From Skeletonema tropicum (lineage: Eukaryota; Bacillariophyta; Thalassiosirophyceae; Thalassiosirales; Thalassiosiraceae), in contig CM074133.1 of assembly GCA_037178625.1 (NCBI GenBank), forward strand, positions 186,001-250,000: 64,000 bases of DNA, in the 5' to 3' direction. This document shows positions 19,822-30,308 of the stretch, in pieces; within the stretch, counting starts at the first letter, position 1; the number at the start of each line of letters is the position of its first letter. The position numbers were made by a program, and so were the translations under genes. The notes below the pieces were generated by a model that did no database searches, was not told where the DNA came from, and worked only from the letters and a program-made list of their open reading frames with translations.

Positions 19822-20542
19822 ATGGACGGGTTGGGCCAACATTCCTCCAAATCTTCGGATCGTTATCCTCTTTCCCAAGATGAGGTGGAGGCAATCACGA
19901 GGGATGTCTTGGCCGCTTTCGACAATCTTCACAAGGAGAAGGTGAAGACTGTTCCAGTGGTCAACGATGCACAACATCATGTTCTTGCGGGCTCTATCAA
20001 GCGGCAAGCGGCCCACAGTTGCATCAATCCCTCCCCCCAAATCTTCGGGTCGTTCTCCTCTTTCCCGAGATGATTGGGAGGCAATCAAGAGGGATGCCTT
20101 GGCCGCTTTCGACAATCTTCACAAGGAGAAGGTGAAGACTGTTCCAGCTGTCAACGATGCACAACATCATGTTGCGGGCTCTATCAAGCGGCCCGCAGTT
20201 GCATCAATCCCTCCTCCCAATCCCAGCAACCAGTATAAGGATTGGGACCCGCGCAAGAAGCGATCTACAATACCATCAACCCCTCCGCCCCATCCCGATA
20301 ATCCCTATTCGGCTTGGGACCCGCGCCATGCCCCTCGAAATTCATATCTCCAAGAGGCTCAGCGACGTATTATTCAGGAGGAGATTGCTTCAATCAAAAT
20401 ACAGAGATGGCTCAGGAAGAGAGTCTTCATTCGAAATATCGGCAACGTTCTCAGGCTGTGGGCTGCAACTCTCGTCACGTTGGGGCTGCAACTCTCGTCA
20501 CGCTACAATCACACAATGCAACTCTCGTCTATGTGGGATTAG
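19822..20542 (+). pseudogene. small IQ-motif gene with internal 190-bp duplication
   Basis: Two frames, 19822-20073 and 19967-20542, encode the same unit twice: LS(Q/R)D.. EAI.RD.LAAFDNLHKEK followed by VKTVP.VNDAQHHV. The two DNA copies are 190 bp apart. Because 190 is not a multiple of 3, the frame breaks between them. The second frame continues with two Pro-rich SIPPPNPSNQYKDWDP / STPPPHPDNPYSAWDP repeats. It then has an IQ-like calmodulin-binding motif, IASIKIQRWLRKRVF. The downstream end is a short repeated LQLSS stretch. An intact ancestor probably started at 19822. As it stands it is either broken or starts internally. No enzyme domain is seen. Confidence 0.4.
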
Positions 20543-20656
20543 TTAAAATTCAAGATCCGTTCCATCACATTTGTTGACACCCATCATTAACGTGACATCC
20601 CAGATCTCTTGCTGGAGGGCATGGGGCTTGCCCCCTTGCGAAACTTGCTACCGCTG

Positions 20657-21973
20657 GAAGATCCCCGAATTTCGTACATACGTATGTAGGTACGTATGTG
20701 TAGGTACTTACTACTTACGTAGGTACATACTACTTACGTACCTACATACTTACATACGAAAAAGGGGGCCCCCCAAAATAGACGCCCCCCAAATGCCACA
20801 GTTCGCCGCAACTCAACGCAACTCAACGCAACTCACCACAGCTCACCACAGTTCACCACAGTTCACCACAACAACAGCTCGGCCGGCAGTAACAATACTA
20901 CTATGGATCAACGATGACCAATTACCCTATTGGACAAGCAAACCACTCTTTTTTATCCTCGCCGAATCATTTTCTGTCAGTTGGTCATGGAAGCAGCAGA
21001 TATAACGCTTCGTGGAACAGCAAATAATAACGAACGGCGGGGGGCGAAAATTGCCGGAACAGAGTAATGAGAGCAACTACATCTACTGACATCGCCTTTA
21101 GGATAAACGAAGTGGGTGCGTGTGGGGGGAAAATCAACGAGTTGTGCTGCTACCGGGCTGGTTGCATTGGCTCGTGGAGGTGACCACAGAAACAACAACG
21201 TGCGTAAAATATGGGCAACTTTTCCTTCCTTTCAGATCTCCCATGGACGTTTTCGTGGTAATACACAAATAAAAGGAAATGGTTTCCTCGCATCCAATCG
21301 ACACATGCCACATGGGGGGAGGTGCCTTTTAATACTTGTAGTGTTCATAAACATCACCTAAGACACAATGAAGAATATTTGATCAGTGAAACGTCCATGG
21401 GAGATCTGAAAGGAAGGAAAAGTTGCACATATTTTACGCACGTTGTTGTTTCTGTGGTCACCTCCACGAGCCAATGCAACCAGCCCGGTAGCAGCACAAC
21501 TCGTTGATTTCCCCCCCACACGCACCCACTTCGTTTATCCTAAAGGCGATGTCAGTAGATGTAGTTGCTCTCATTACTCTGTTCCGGCAATTTTCGCCCC
21601 CCGCCGTTCGTTATTATTTGCTGTTCCACGAAGCGTTATATCTGCTGCTTCCATGACCAACTGACAGAAATTGATTCGGCGAGGATAAAAAAGAGTGGTT
21701 TGCTTGTCCAGTAGGGTAATTGGTCATCGTTGATCCAAAGTAGTATTGTTACTGCCGGCCGAGCTGTTGTTGTGGTGAACTGTGGTGAACTGTGGTGAGT
21801 TGTGGTGAGTTGCGTTGAGTTGCGGCGAACTGTGGCATTTGGGGGGCGTCTATTTTGGGGGCCCCCTTTTTCGTATGTAAGTATGTAGGTACGTAAGTAG
21901 TATGTACCTACGTAAGTAGTAAGTACCTACACATACGTACCTACATACGTATGTACGAAATTCGGGGATCTTC
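20657..21973. mobile_element. foldback (long inverted repeat) element, 1.3 kb
   Basis: The left arm (20657-21253, 597 bp) and right arm (21389-21973, 585 bp) are inverted copies around a 135-bp spacer. The ends read GAAGATCCCCGAATTTCG and its complement, flanked by CTG on both sides (possible 3-bp target duplication). Each arm contains a TACGTA-rich stretch (about 20675-20757), a GGGGGCC block and short CAACTCAACG/CACAGTTCACCA repeats. The two arms differ in the number of these short repeats. No transposase is inside. Confidence 0.85.
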
Positions 21974-23040
21974 CTGCAACTCGATGTCGGCGCAATGATG
22001 CAATATTACATCAACTTCACGACGCATAAAACGCCACTGATGGTGAGTCAAATAGTAATCTAGATTACCCGCAATATCAAAATATCATGCAGATTTCATT
22101 GTTGCACCCCATAGGCTGGTAACTGCAACGGTCGCTGTCTTATTATTACATAGTTACGATGCTTGTAATTTTGCACAATTTTCACCACCTCACTTCACAT
22201 AGTGCACAAATGCTACTCCATAGCAGTTTATCAATCAAATATTGTTTAGAATGCGTCTATGCGCTTAGTAGAGCGGTTACTGCTACACATATGCTACGTT
22301 ATTAAATATAACTGCAATGAACATTATACCAGTTATTCTTGCAGGAGCACTGTGGATAGCCTTGGTGTGAGGACGAAGAGTGGCTGCCTCTACCACCCTG
22401 CTCTTCATAGTTGTATAGGCCTCCTGAAGATGACTGGCACTTGTGCGTCACTGTTGGCTTGGAATGCCCAAGAGTATCGACCCAGTTGTTCCAGCTTGTA
22501 GCGAAGTCAGTCAATCTTATTCCAGAGTAGTTATCGACCGACATTGGCTTTCAAGTATTCCCACTCGTAGTTTGAATGCATTCTCTCTGTGGAACGATTT
22601 CTTCCAGCGAGTTTCGACAACCAACTCGAAGAAGGAGGCATATCGATGGCAGCCTCCACTCCAGCATCAAGTCCATCATCGGAGAGATCATCCGCAGCGG
22701 CTGCCGCCATTCTGTCGAGCTCCTCATCATCTACATCGGAATCGTCACCAACCTGGCTTGGCGCTTGTGTGGTATAGATAATGCCAAAGGGCTCACCAGT
22801 GCACTGTAATGACTTCGATGATAAGTACCCTCTCCGGAGCGTCGACGTCTCCGCCGGCCATGGATGTTTGTGCCGGCGAGTTTTCTCCTCTTTTTTCTCC
22901 CCTTTTCACGCCCCCAAATTTGTTGAAGCCCACAGCCTGAAAAAATTGCCACAAAATGAAACCTCATCGAACCGGTGATATTCCCATCCAAACCGTTTTA
23001 CTCCTCAGCCCTCAGCCATAAATTAGGAGCATCGTACGAT
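21974..23040. other. intergenic stretch upstream of the RBMX2-like gene
   Basis: No gene can be supported. Several overlapping ORFs of 60-110 codons lie at 22.3-22.8 kb, but they are Ser/Ala-rich or low-complexity in all frames. Confidence 0.4.
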
Positions 23041-23811
23041 ATGAATGTAATCTCCGAAATCCAACGAATCAACGCCCTCGAACTCTCCCGCGGCCTCACC
23101 CACACCCCCGCCTCCTGGCACACCAAATACGCCTCCTCGGCCTGGATCAACATCGGCGGCCTTCCACTGAACCTCACCGAGGGCGATGTACTCTGCATCT
23201 TTAGCCAATATGGCGAAATTGACGATGTGCATTTAGTCCGCGATGGGGACACTGGAAAGTCGAGAGGCTTTGCGTTTTTAAAGTACGAGGATGCGCGGAG
23301 TTGTGTTTTGGCGGTGGATAACTTGGGGGGGAGTAGTGTGTTGGGGAGGCAACTGAGGGTGGATCATGTGGAGAGGTATCGATTGCCGAAACATGTGATT
23401 GAGAGGGAGGAGAAGGAGGCGGCTGCAGGTGCATTAGAGAAGGATAGCAATGGTGGTGGCGACAGTGGTGATGGAGCAGCGAAGCCTAATGTGGCAGAGG
23501 CAGGTCATGCCTACAAGGGACAAGAATTGGCTTCCGAGTATGATATTCATGCTGGTCAAGATTTATTTGCTGCACCAAAAAGACGTGATGTAGACAATCA
23601 TCAAGAAGAAGAAGCATACGATGGCATGGACATTGTCATGGATAATAGTAGGGCAGAACGAAAGAGGAGGAAGGAAGAGAGAGCTCAAAAGAGGAGAGAA
23701 AAGGAAGAGCATCGACGACGGAAGGAGGAGCGAAAGAGGAAAAAGCAGGGCTTTAGTAGTCATGGTAGCAAGAGGCGGCGACGATCACGGTCTAGATCCT
23801 ATTCCAAATGA
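23041..23811 (+). CDS. RBMX2/Ist3 (Snu17)-like RNA-binding splicing factor
   Basis: This 256-residue protein starts at the ATG at 23041, which gives the family-typical MN-V-x-EIQRIN N-terminus. An in-frame ATG at 22975 would add 22 residues not typical of the family. One RRM domain follows. RNP2 is in AWINIGGLPLNLTEGD and RNP1 in SRGFAFLKY, with FSQYGEIDDVHLVRD between and VDNLGGSSVLGRQLRVDH at the end. The C-terminal half is charged, with a Lys/Arg/Glu-rich helix and an RS-like end (RRRRSRSRSYS). Family members belong to the retention-and-splicing (RES) complex of the activated spliceosome, acting in the nucleus. The gene is intronless and convergent with the BTB gene, with stops 65 bp apart. 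Confidence 0.9.
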   Translation: MNVISEIQRINALELSRGLTHTPASWHTKYASSAWINIGGLPLNLTEGDVLCIFSQYGEIDDVHLVRDGDTGKSRGFAFLKYEDARSCVLAVDNLGGSSVLGRQLRVDHVERYRLPKHVIEREEKEAAAGALEKDSNGGGDSGDGAAKPNVAEAGHAYKGQELASEYDIHAGQDLFAAPKRRDVDNHQEEEAYDGMDIVMDNSRAERKRRKEERAQKRREKEEHRRRKEERKRKKQGFSSHGSKRRRRSRSRSYSK

Positions 23812-23876
23812 ATGACATCGCCAATGTATTATAGTAAATTTAATTTATCTCATAGAAGCAACTATTCAACTCCATC

Positions 23877-26800
23877 CTAAATCATCATGTTCGAGTCCTC
23901 TGCACCACCTCCAACACCACCCTCCTCACTCTTCTGCAACAACACCACAAACGACAAATGACCCATCCTCGTATCCAACTCTACCCGTCTCGATTCCACA
24001 AACAAATCCCTCCAACGTTCCCCATACGCACAATCGGCAATGGTTAGTTCATCTCCATCTCTCAACTCGACAATTTCTTGAAAGTAATGACAGTGTCGTC
24101 CTTTCATGTCGAGTGATTCGGGAGTTATGGATATGGCGAGTGGTTGGTTGTTTTTGAGGAGGGCTACGACGTACCCTCTGTGGAGCGGGGGGATGGAGCC
24201 CATTATGAGGACAGTGGAGGTGGTAGTAGGGTTGTTGTTGTTGACGGTATTGTGAGCAAAGGAACAACTTCCCCTCCAAACAAGTCGATGACCATCCACA
24301 TCGAAGAGAGATGGTTCACTTGACGTACCACCCCTGCCCCGACCACGAGGAGAGGTGGCGGATCTGGTATGATACCATCGAATTTGACGTTGAGGATTAT
24401 TCGGACCATCATTCCGCACCGTTCGCAACATGTACCTATCCACCTCCATGATATCATCATCAATAAGTAAAAGACTCAAGCATTGAGACACAGCAGAACA
24501 GAATGGACCCACCTCGGTTCCCTCGGGATGAAGACGACAGTCCCCAGTGGTTCGGATACTCAATTCTGTTCCACTTCGGGGAATGTAGACGACATCATTG
24601 AACATTCCATTTTCAGAGAGGATACTCAGGTCAGACCCACTCAGCCGAGGTTTGTCTTCAAAGACAAATGCACCAACAGCGTGGAGTAATCGTCCCCCAG
24701 CAGATCGTACAGATAATTGGGCACGATGACCTTCCAGCGGTCCTCCACTTAAAACTGGTTGGAATGTAGCATCACGACGACACCCTACGGCTACCCTCCC
24801 CAAAAGAAGGTACTGCCCTGGGTGTGGAAACTCAAGTGTCGATGCATCTGAATAAAGACGCGGTTGGAATGGTGTCGAATCAAAGTCATTCCGTGGTTTG
24901 GTCCAGTGAGCTGTACGGGTGAGGGATCGGTCGAATTCCTCCTGTTGATGATAATGAGAATCGTCATCATGTGAACTCTCTTCATCAAATTGATCAAATG
25001 CATTTTGAGACGAAGAAGGGCGGCGGTGGTTAGGAGACTTTCGTTCCGGAGACTGGAATGGTGTAAGTCCACTCTTGCTGTTGCTGTGTCGAATACTACC
25101 TCCTCCTCCTCCTCCCTGACGTGGATGAACGTCAACAAAACCACCATTCCCCTGGTGGACAAATCCAGGAGATTGCTTCAACCTTTCATATCTCGCCAAT
25201 GTATTTCCACACACCTTGAGTAACGTCAAACTATTGACCAAATCCGGCGGACAATCATCCGGCAGTGGACTCTTCTCCCTTGACACCTCATCATTCATAA
25301 AGCTGACAGATAAGATATCTCCAGCACAGAGTGAGACTACCTCCATCGCCGAGACTGTGGCATAGACTGGATCTTCATTCAGCACTTCATCTTCAGTTCG
25401 ATAGTCCCATAGTCCGGCACGCAATATTGGAAAATGGGTTTGACTCTCATCGACTGCATCCATGACTGTTTGTAATGGTGCTTCAATGTTGACAGTGACG
25501 AAATAATCTTCCTCGAGTTCTTTGCTGTGATTTGTATCGTCATCGTCATCGTCGTCGTCGTCGTCGTCATCATCATGAACTCCTCCTCCACCTGCACCAC
25601 CACCCCCACCACCACCAAGATCATTTCCATTCGAAGAACCATCTTCACCAATCCGACCAAGACGTCCTCCCCCCCTCGCCCTATTACTATTCGTTCTCCT
25701 CCTCCTCCTCCTCCTCCTCGCCCGAACACTACGAGTAGTAACCCTCCGATCCTCCTCCTCTTCCTCCCATTTAATCCTCGCCAACGGCGATGGCAACGCA
25801 GCCGCAAATCGTAACAAAAGCAAATACGTCCCATCTTGACCTACCACCATACTCGACGAATGAGTCGGATGATGTGGACGTAAAATGTTGGGGTTTCCGA
25901 ATTGACGTGACCATGACCAATTCTTGTAGGTTTCTTCTACATCATTATCGTTATCGGAATCAGATTCTTCACCTTCTTCGGGGTCAACGATATCTTCATC
26001 GTCATCTTCGGCTAATAATAAATGTTCTTCGTCGTGTTCTTCTTCGTCAATATCTTCAGCATCTTCTTCATCAATGTCTTGGTTGTTATTGTTGTTGTTG
26101 TTATTGTGGTTGACATTATTATCGTCCAACATTTGGTTGTTTTGATTGCCTTGGTGCTCTCCTCCTTCGTCTCGTTGCTGCTGCTGTTGTTGTTGTTGTT
26201 GCAATTGCAGTGCATTATCATGTGCATTATCATTATTTGGACCACCCTGGTGCTGTCCCATGTTATCATTGTTTCGATTGTTGTTCTGATGATTATTATT
26301 ATCATGTCCCTCATCATTCATAATGATTGGATCATCCTCCGGATGATGTTGGTTCGCATTACCTGCAGCAGCAGCAGCAGCAGTTGCGCTCACAAACCCA
26401 CCAGCCACCCGACCCCACCCCTCCTCCTCAAAGATAATCTTGGAACCAATCGTGATGGAATCAATATCATGAACTAGTTGATGTAGCCCGTAATAATCTG
26501 CCTCTGTTCGCAATCTGCGGAGTCTGTCCATTATTTGATGAGGAGCAGCTCCAGCGGAAGTAGTATTGCCTGCCATGAGCGATGAATGATGATGATGATG
26601 ATAGGCGGTTGCTCTTGACGCAGAGTAATGATTGAACGAGCCAGCGCCTCTATTGAAATGATGATGATGATGACTCCTAGCAGCGTCGCAATCATGACGC
26701 GCCCCAGCAGAAACAGAATCCGACTGAGGAGCGTGATAATAATAATGCCGCCCCGAACGATTCATCAACTCGAGCAAGAAATCCGCACCGCCACGTAAAT

Positions 26801-27062
26801 AGCGAAGCACATCGCCAAACGCATCCCCATCTCGATCTAGGAAGATGCGACCGTCCGAGTCGAGTAGGCAGCTGTCCAGCCAGCGATCTGTCATCATTGT
26901 TTCGAGGAGGGGGAGGGAGGTGCGGATGATGTCGTACGGGTGTCCGCCTACGTTGAGACGGAGGAGGCGGTTGGATGAGGATGATCCGCCATTGTTGTTA
27001 TCGGTGGAGGAGCTGGAGCGCGCTCGTTTTTTGCGTGGTGAAGCTGCACTGGCGTTCATCAT
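23877..27062 (-). CDS. BTB/T1 (KCTD-like) domain protein with long low-complexity region
   Basis: This single-exon frame of 1061 residues has a basic N-terminus (PRKKRARSSSS) that could be a nuclear signal. A T1-type BTB domain follows at about residues 30-110 (RLLRLNVGGHPYDI, RWLDSCLLDSDGRIFLDRDG, VLRYLRGGADFLLELMN), typical of KCTD-family oligomerisation domains. The next 300 residues are His/Asn/Gln/Asp-rich with poly-Q, poly-N and acidic runs. Further on are a run of arginines, a poly-Asp run and a Gly-rich stretch. The C-terminal 400 residues look globular (FQPVLSGGPLEGHRAQLSVR, MGSIPPLHRGYVVALLKNN) but I do not recognise the fold. KCTD-like proteins often act as cullin-3 adaptors; that is not shown here. 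Confidence 0.75.
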   Translation of the reverse strand: MMNASAASPRKKRARSSSSTDNNNGGSSSSNRLLRLNVGGHPYDIIRTSLPLLETMMTDRWLDSCLLDSDGRIFLDRDGDAFGDVLRYLRGGADFLLELMNRSGRHYYYHAPQSDSVSAGARHDCDAARSHHHHHFNRGAGSFNHYSASRATAYHHHHHSSLMAGNTTSAGAAPHQIMDRLRRLRTEADYYGLHQLVHDIDSITIGSKIIFEEEGWGRVAGGFVSATAAAAAAGNANQHHPEDDPIIMNDEGHDNNNHQNNNRNNDNMGQHQGGPNNDNAHDNALQLQQQQQQQQQRDEGGEHQGNQNNQMLDDNNVNHNNNNNNNNQDIDEEDAEDIDEEEHDEEHLLLAEDDDEDIVDPEEGEESDSDNDNDVEETYKNWSWSRQFGNPNILRPHHPTHSSSMVVGQDGTYLLLLRFAAALPSPLARIKWEEEEEDRRVTTRSVRARRRRRRRRTNSNRARGGGRLGRIGEDGSSNGNDLGGGGGGGAGGGGVHDDDDDDDDDDDDDTNHSKELEEDYFVTVNIEAPLQTVMDAVDESQTHFPILRAGLWDYRTEDEVLNEDPVYATVSAMEVVSLCAGDILSVSFMNDEVSREKSPLPDDCPPDLVNSLTLLKVCGNTLARYERLKQSPGFVHQGNGGFVDVHPRQGGGGGGSIRHSNSKSGLTPFQSPERKSPNHRRPSSSQNAFDQFDEESSHDDDSHYHQQEEFDRSLTRTAHWTKPRNDFDSTPFQPRLYSDASTLEFPHPGQYLLLGRVAVGCRRDATFQPVLSGGPLEGHRAQLSVRSAGGRLLHAVGAFVFEDKPRLSGSDLSILSENGMFNDVVYIPRSGTELSIRTTGDCRLHPEGTEVGPFCSAVSQCLSLLLIDDDIMEVDRYMLRTVRNDGPNNPQRQIRWYHTRSATSPRGRGRGGTSSEPSLFDVDGHRLVWRGSCSFAHNTVNNNNPTTTSTVLIMGSIPPLHRGYVVALLKNNQPLAISITPESLDMKGRHCHYFQEIVELRDGDELTIADCAYGERWRDLFVESRRVELDTRMGHLSFVVLLQKSEEGGVGGGAEDSNMMI

Positions 27063-27210
27063 TCTTTCGTCTTGATTGTATGTATTGATTACTTATTGAT
27101 TGGATCTTGTGATTGTGATGGGTTGGTTGTGTTGTGTTGTGGTTGTTGGCTGTTGGTTTGTGGTTTGTGTGAGGAGTGAGGACGGGTGACATCAGTTGCC
27201 CAGAGGGCAT

Positions 27211-27478
27211 GGCACCCGGGTGCTTTTTTCAGATTTTGCTCCGGCAGGCGGTCACTAACAAGCGCTAGTTGTGACCGGAAATATGGCACCTGGGTACTTT
27301 TTTTCAAAGCCTCCGGCGGCGGGATTTGGTACCAGGGTGGAGTATTAGATTTCCAGCTAGGTAGGGATATACCAGTATGTTGCTGATCATCGTGTGTGTT
27401 GCCCGGAGAAATGGCACCCGGGTACCAAAGCAAAATCACGATCGGCGGGCGGCATTTCATGTTTGGCACCCGGGTGCC
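27211..27478. repeat. cluster of five GGCACCCGGGTGCC-like palindromes
   Basis: Palindromic or near-palindromic copies lie at 27211 (GGCACCCGGGTGC), 27285 (GGCACCTGGGTAC), 27328 (GGTACCAGGGTGG), 27413 (GGCACCCGGGTACC) and 27465 (GGCACCCGGGTGCC). Several are followed by a T-rich run and a CCGGCGG-rich segment, so a larger inverted/direct repeat is involved. The cluster lies 150-420 bp upstream of the BTB gene start. Confidence 0.8.
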
Positions 27479-27585
27479 GTTCAAAAAGGTGCTTCGGCGG
27501 TCAAAAAAGGTACGAGGGTTATGTGAGAATTCCTACGTAGAAGTTCTACGGATGTCACCCGTCCTGTTTGGGAGGAAGACTGCCA

Positions 27586-27623
27586 ACTTTCTAGAAAGTA
27601 ACTTTCTAAACTTTCTAGAAAGA
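27586..27623. promoter_or_regulatory. heat-shock-element-like repeats
   Basis: ACTTTCTAGAAAGTAACTTT is followed by a second CTTTCTAGAAAG, giving several alternating TTC/GAA blocks in the spacing of a heat shock element. It lies about 530 bp upstream of the BTB gene. Use as a heat shock factor site is inferred. TTCTAGAA may also be part of a repeat, since TTTTTCTAGAAAG recurs near 31560. Confidence 0.35.
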
Positions 27624-27786
27624 AGAAGAGGGGAAGATGGATAGAGAGAGCCCCAAAACGAACGTGCGTGGCTAAATATTACCAGAATCGGGAACCTTTC
27701 CTGCAGCTCGAAAGCAGTACTTACTTATATTGATAAGCGCAAAGCAACGTATAGTCAAAGCTAGACAATGGAATAAGAACTAATAT

Positions 27787-27996
27787 CTATCTTAACCCAG
27801 GAACAAATGAGAGTCTCTGCTGGCCATCTGGACGCTGATAAGTCAGAGTGGGATAATCGATTTTAGCCAAGAAGTGCTTATCTCTGTAGGCTTGTACTTG
27901 TGCAATGATACTGTGATGTGCTGCACCGCCTTGCTGTTCATCTGCATCGTGACCATTGTGTTCTCGGCAATTTACAACGTTTATTTGCATTGTCAT
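27787..27996 (-). CDS. hypothetical short exon
   Basis: The open frame has its first ATG at 27996 and contains IIAQVQAYRDKHFLAKIDYP followed by TLTYQRPDGQQRLSFVPG. The amino-acid use looks coding rather than random, and a possible acceptor (CTGCAG) precedes it. No family is recognised. Confidence 0.25.
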   Translation of the reverse strand: MTMQINVVNCREHNGHDADEQQGGAAHHSIIAQVQAYRDKHFLAKIDYPTLTYQRPDGQQRLSFVPGLR

Positions 27997-28669
27997 CAGT
28001 GCTAGCTGCAGCACCGGTCTTTCATCAGTGTTAGCTGCTACGGCTCCGTAGCAGTAGCAGATGATGATGATGCGGCAGTAGGAGACGCGTCACGCGGCAG
28101 TAGGAGATGGTGCAGGGATGATAGCAGCCAAATCACACTGTGCACCAAGAAGTGCAGCAGATGCAGCATTGTTGCCTCTAAGAGAGACGGAACTGATAGA
28201 GGCTGCTGTTTTGTCGGACATGGGAACTGCTCGTGTCAAAAAGCGGGTAACACCTCCTGCATTCATACCATGGAATAACCTTCGTGCTCATATTTCCATT
28301 TACTTGGTGGGCGGCACATTCCTTTCCCAACAACAAAAAGGATCCCATTGAAGAATCACACAGTGGCATAGCCATCCTTGTTTGCAAGAAATGAGAGCAT
28401 GAACATATAATGAAAAAGTCTTCGTTTCTATCCACAATCCATCAACAGCATCAACCCAAAGTTGACCCAGACCCAATCCAAATACATTGCTTCTCCGCCA
28501 CGGCCGACGCGATGGAGGCATTTCTCCGTCATCCGTTGGTCTTCATCATCGGCGAACGTTTTGAGCAACATTTGTTTGCATATTTCGTCCAAATTAACAA
28601 GGAAAGTCCAGCGAGGTGGGAATGGGGACGACTCATATGCCCCGTAGTAGCGAGCTCGCCGGCATAATA

Positions 28670-28966
28670 TTACCTTCGACTCTTGTCCGAAATTATGATC
28701 ATTTTTCGCCTGTGCACGCTGGACGCTGGCATGCCCTCCTGAGTTTCTCCCCCTGTATTGCTCAATCCGGCCTCATCCCTCCAAAATTCATTATCGGGAC
28801 ATAACTTTTTCAACAGTAAAATTGACTTCCTCAAATGTTCCTCAAGTCCAGTGTACTTCATAAACCTATCCGGCACCAGGTCAGGATTTTCAATGAACCT
28901 CTGGTGATTTCTTGGATTGGTATTGCACAAATAATGCGAATTGTCAAAATGATTCCATATCTTCGT
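28670..28966 (-). CDS. hypothetical exon or gene fragment
   Basis: The open frame without its own ATG at the 5' side reads HFDNSHYLCNTNPRNHQRF, then NPDLVPDRFMKYTGLEEHLR and LLLKKLCPDNEFW. This mixture of charged and aromatic residues looks like genuine coding sequence. It ends in a polar tail at 28670. I cannot assign a family. Confidence 0.3.
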   Translation of the reverse strand, partial: TKIWNHFDNSHYLCNTNPRNHQRFIENPDLVPDRFMKYTGLEEHLRKSILLLKKLCPDNEFWRDEAGLSNTGGETQEGMPASSVHRRKMIIISDKSRR

Positions 28967-29312
28967 CTAAATGATTGATATCAATCTCATTAATTCAATC
29001 GACGCTAAGAACGTGGACGAGATAGTAATTGAGTAAGTCGATGGCAGCGTTGTCCACATTTTTTGTGCTTTGGGCCCGTGACATGTCCCGGCAGGTCCCT
29101 GTTCAGAGCTGCGGAAGGGAGGGACGGGTTCAGAATTAATCTAATCGGAGCAGTTGTTCCCCTCCGCCACCAGACGGGACGATGGTGCACATGAGGCGGA
29201 CGACGGTGTGGCGGATAAAATGGGATATTTTCATGGTGTCGATGAAGATAAGGAACGTGAGTCGGCAGGGAGATAATCAGCACTATTGGTTGAATGATGC
29301 CATCATCATCTT

Positions 29313-30300
29313 TAGGCTTTTGATTCTAGTGCGCACGATCTTGATTTTTAGTGCGCATCCCGCACATAATCGCGCACTCGAGTCCTACGGTAGGAACTAG
29401 TGGCTGACATACTGGGCTAAAAAAAATGTGCGCTGCTTTGAAGGGACGATACTGGCAATGTAATGATGAGGATTCAGCAGCTCGAATCAACACATGCATC
29501 CTAGTAACATTTAACAAAATTACTTATGTATTCACAATCCCTGCTTGTTGTAGGCTAGGTAAATGGAGAGGAAGATCTGTTCACCTAATGTACAAGTTTG
29601 ATAGGTTGAAGTTGTTGTTGAGGAGTGAGAAGACCCGTTCTGCAGCCCCAGATGATGGCATCACAAGGGACAATAGCTGAGCTGCTTCCCAATAGTAACG
29701 CAAGCTGCTATTGCAATTGCATTCATTTGAGCGACAGCCACAGTACCTGCAACTTTTATTCCTCCTAGAATTCTCGACAAGTTCAGCGTCAAGATTGAGA
29801 TACTGCTGGTAGTGCCAAGACCAAGAGAGAATAGCTGAGTGATCTTTGTTGTATTCAAACTTGGAATGAGCCACTGCTACTTTCTGGCGATAAGTACTCC
29901 ACCCATGCTTGAGCCTGTCAACAATATTATCCTCACCTTCCAGATTTAGTGCAGGGTGATGACGAAGCTTTTCCAACTTGGCCATGGCCTCATTACGACT
30001 GAGGTGCTTCGCAACAGCAGGATTAAATATACTGGCGCCCTCGAACAACTCAGTGGCGATGAACCCGTCACCTCCCTCGACAAACAAGCGTTCATTGAAA
30101 TACTTAATAGCTGGAGCAACAGCTGAAAGCTACGTCACAGCTTCCCTCGGCTGGGGTGATGGCGTTGTCATTTGTCATGATTCATGATGAAAAAGGAGGG
30201 TAAGAGAAGGAAGGAAGAGCGAAATGGGAGGAAATAGGTCTGCTGGGGAAGACAAGAATTTAGTGCGCGGCCGCACTGGCGCACTAGAATCAAAAGCCTA
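29313..30300. mobile_element. hAT element, 988 bp, non-autonomous
   Basis: The terminal inverted repeats are 22 bp and begin TAGGCTTTTGATTCTAGTGC at the left, with a perfect inverted copy ending at 30300. ATCATCTT is duplicated exactly at 29305-29312 and 30301-30308. An 8-bp duplication is diagnostic of hAT-type transposition. Inside is a partial transposase on the minus strand. Confidence 0.92.
29581..30132 (-). pseudogene. hAT transposase C-terminal fragment
   Basis: The open frame has no ATG at its 5' side. It reads AIKYFNERLFVEGGDGFIAT..., then HYQQYLNLDAELVENSRR, and finally AAQLLSLVMPSSGAAERVFS. That last part is the hAT dimerisation (hATC) signature (usually P.SSA..ERVFS). The protein ends 17 residues later, shorter than usual, and the N-terminal BED finger and most of the catalytic domain are gone. 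It is a deletion derivative inside intact ends and would need a transposase in trans. Confidence 0.8.
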
Positions 30301-30308
30301 ATCATCTT

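Noticed and set aside
20571..21664. ORFs inside the foldback element, one present in both arms
   Set aside because: The 73-codon frame appears twice only because the arms are inverted copies. The composition is that of simple repeats.
25379..26477. Overlapping ORFs antisense to or in other frames of the BTB gene
   Set aside because: They are made of runs (V, I, H, R, M/T) produced by trinucleotide repeats in the low-complexity region.
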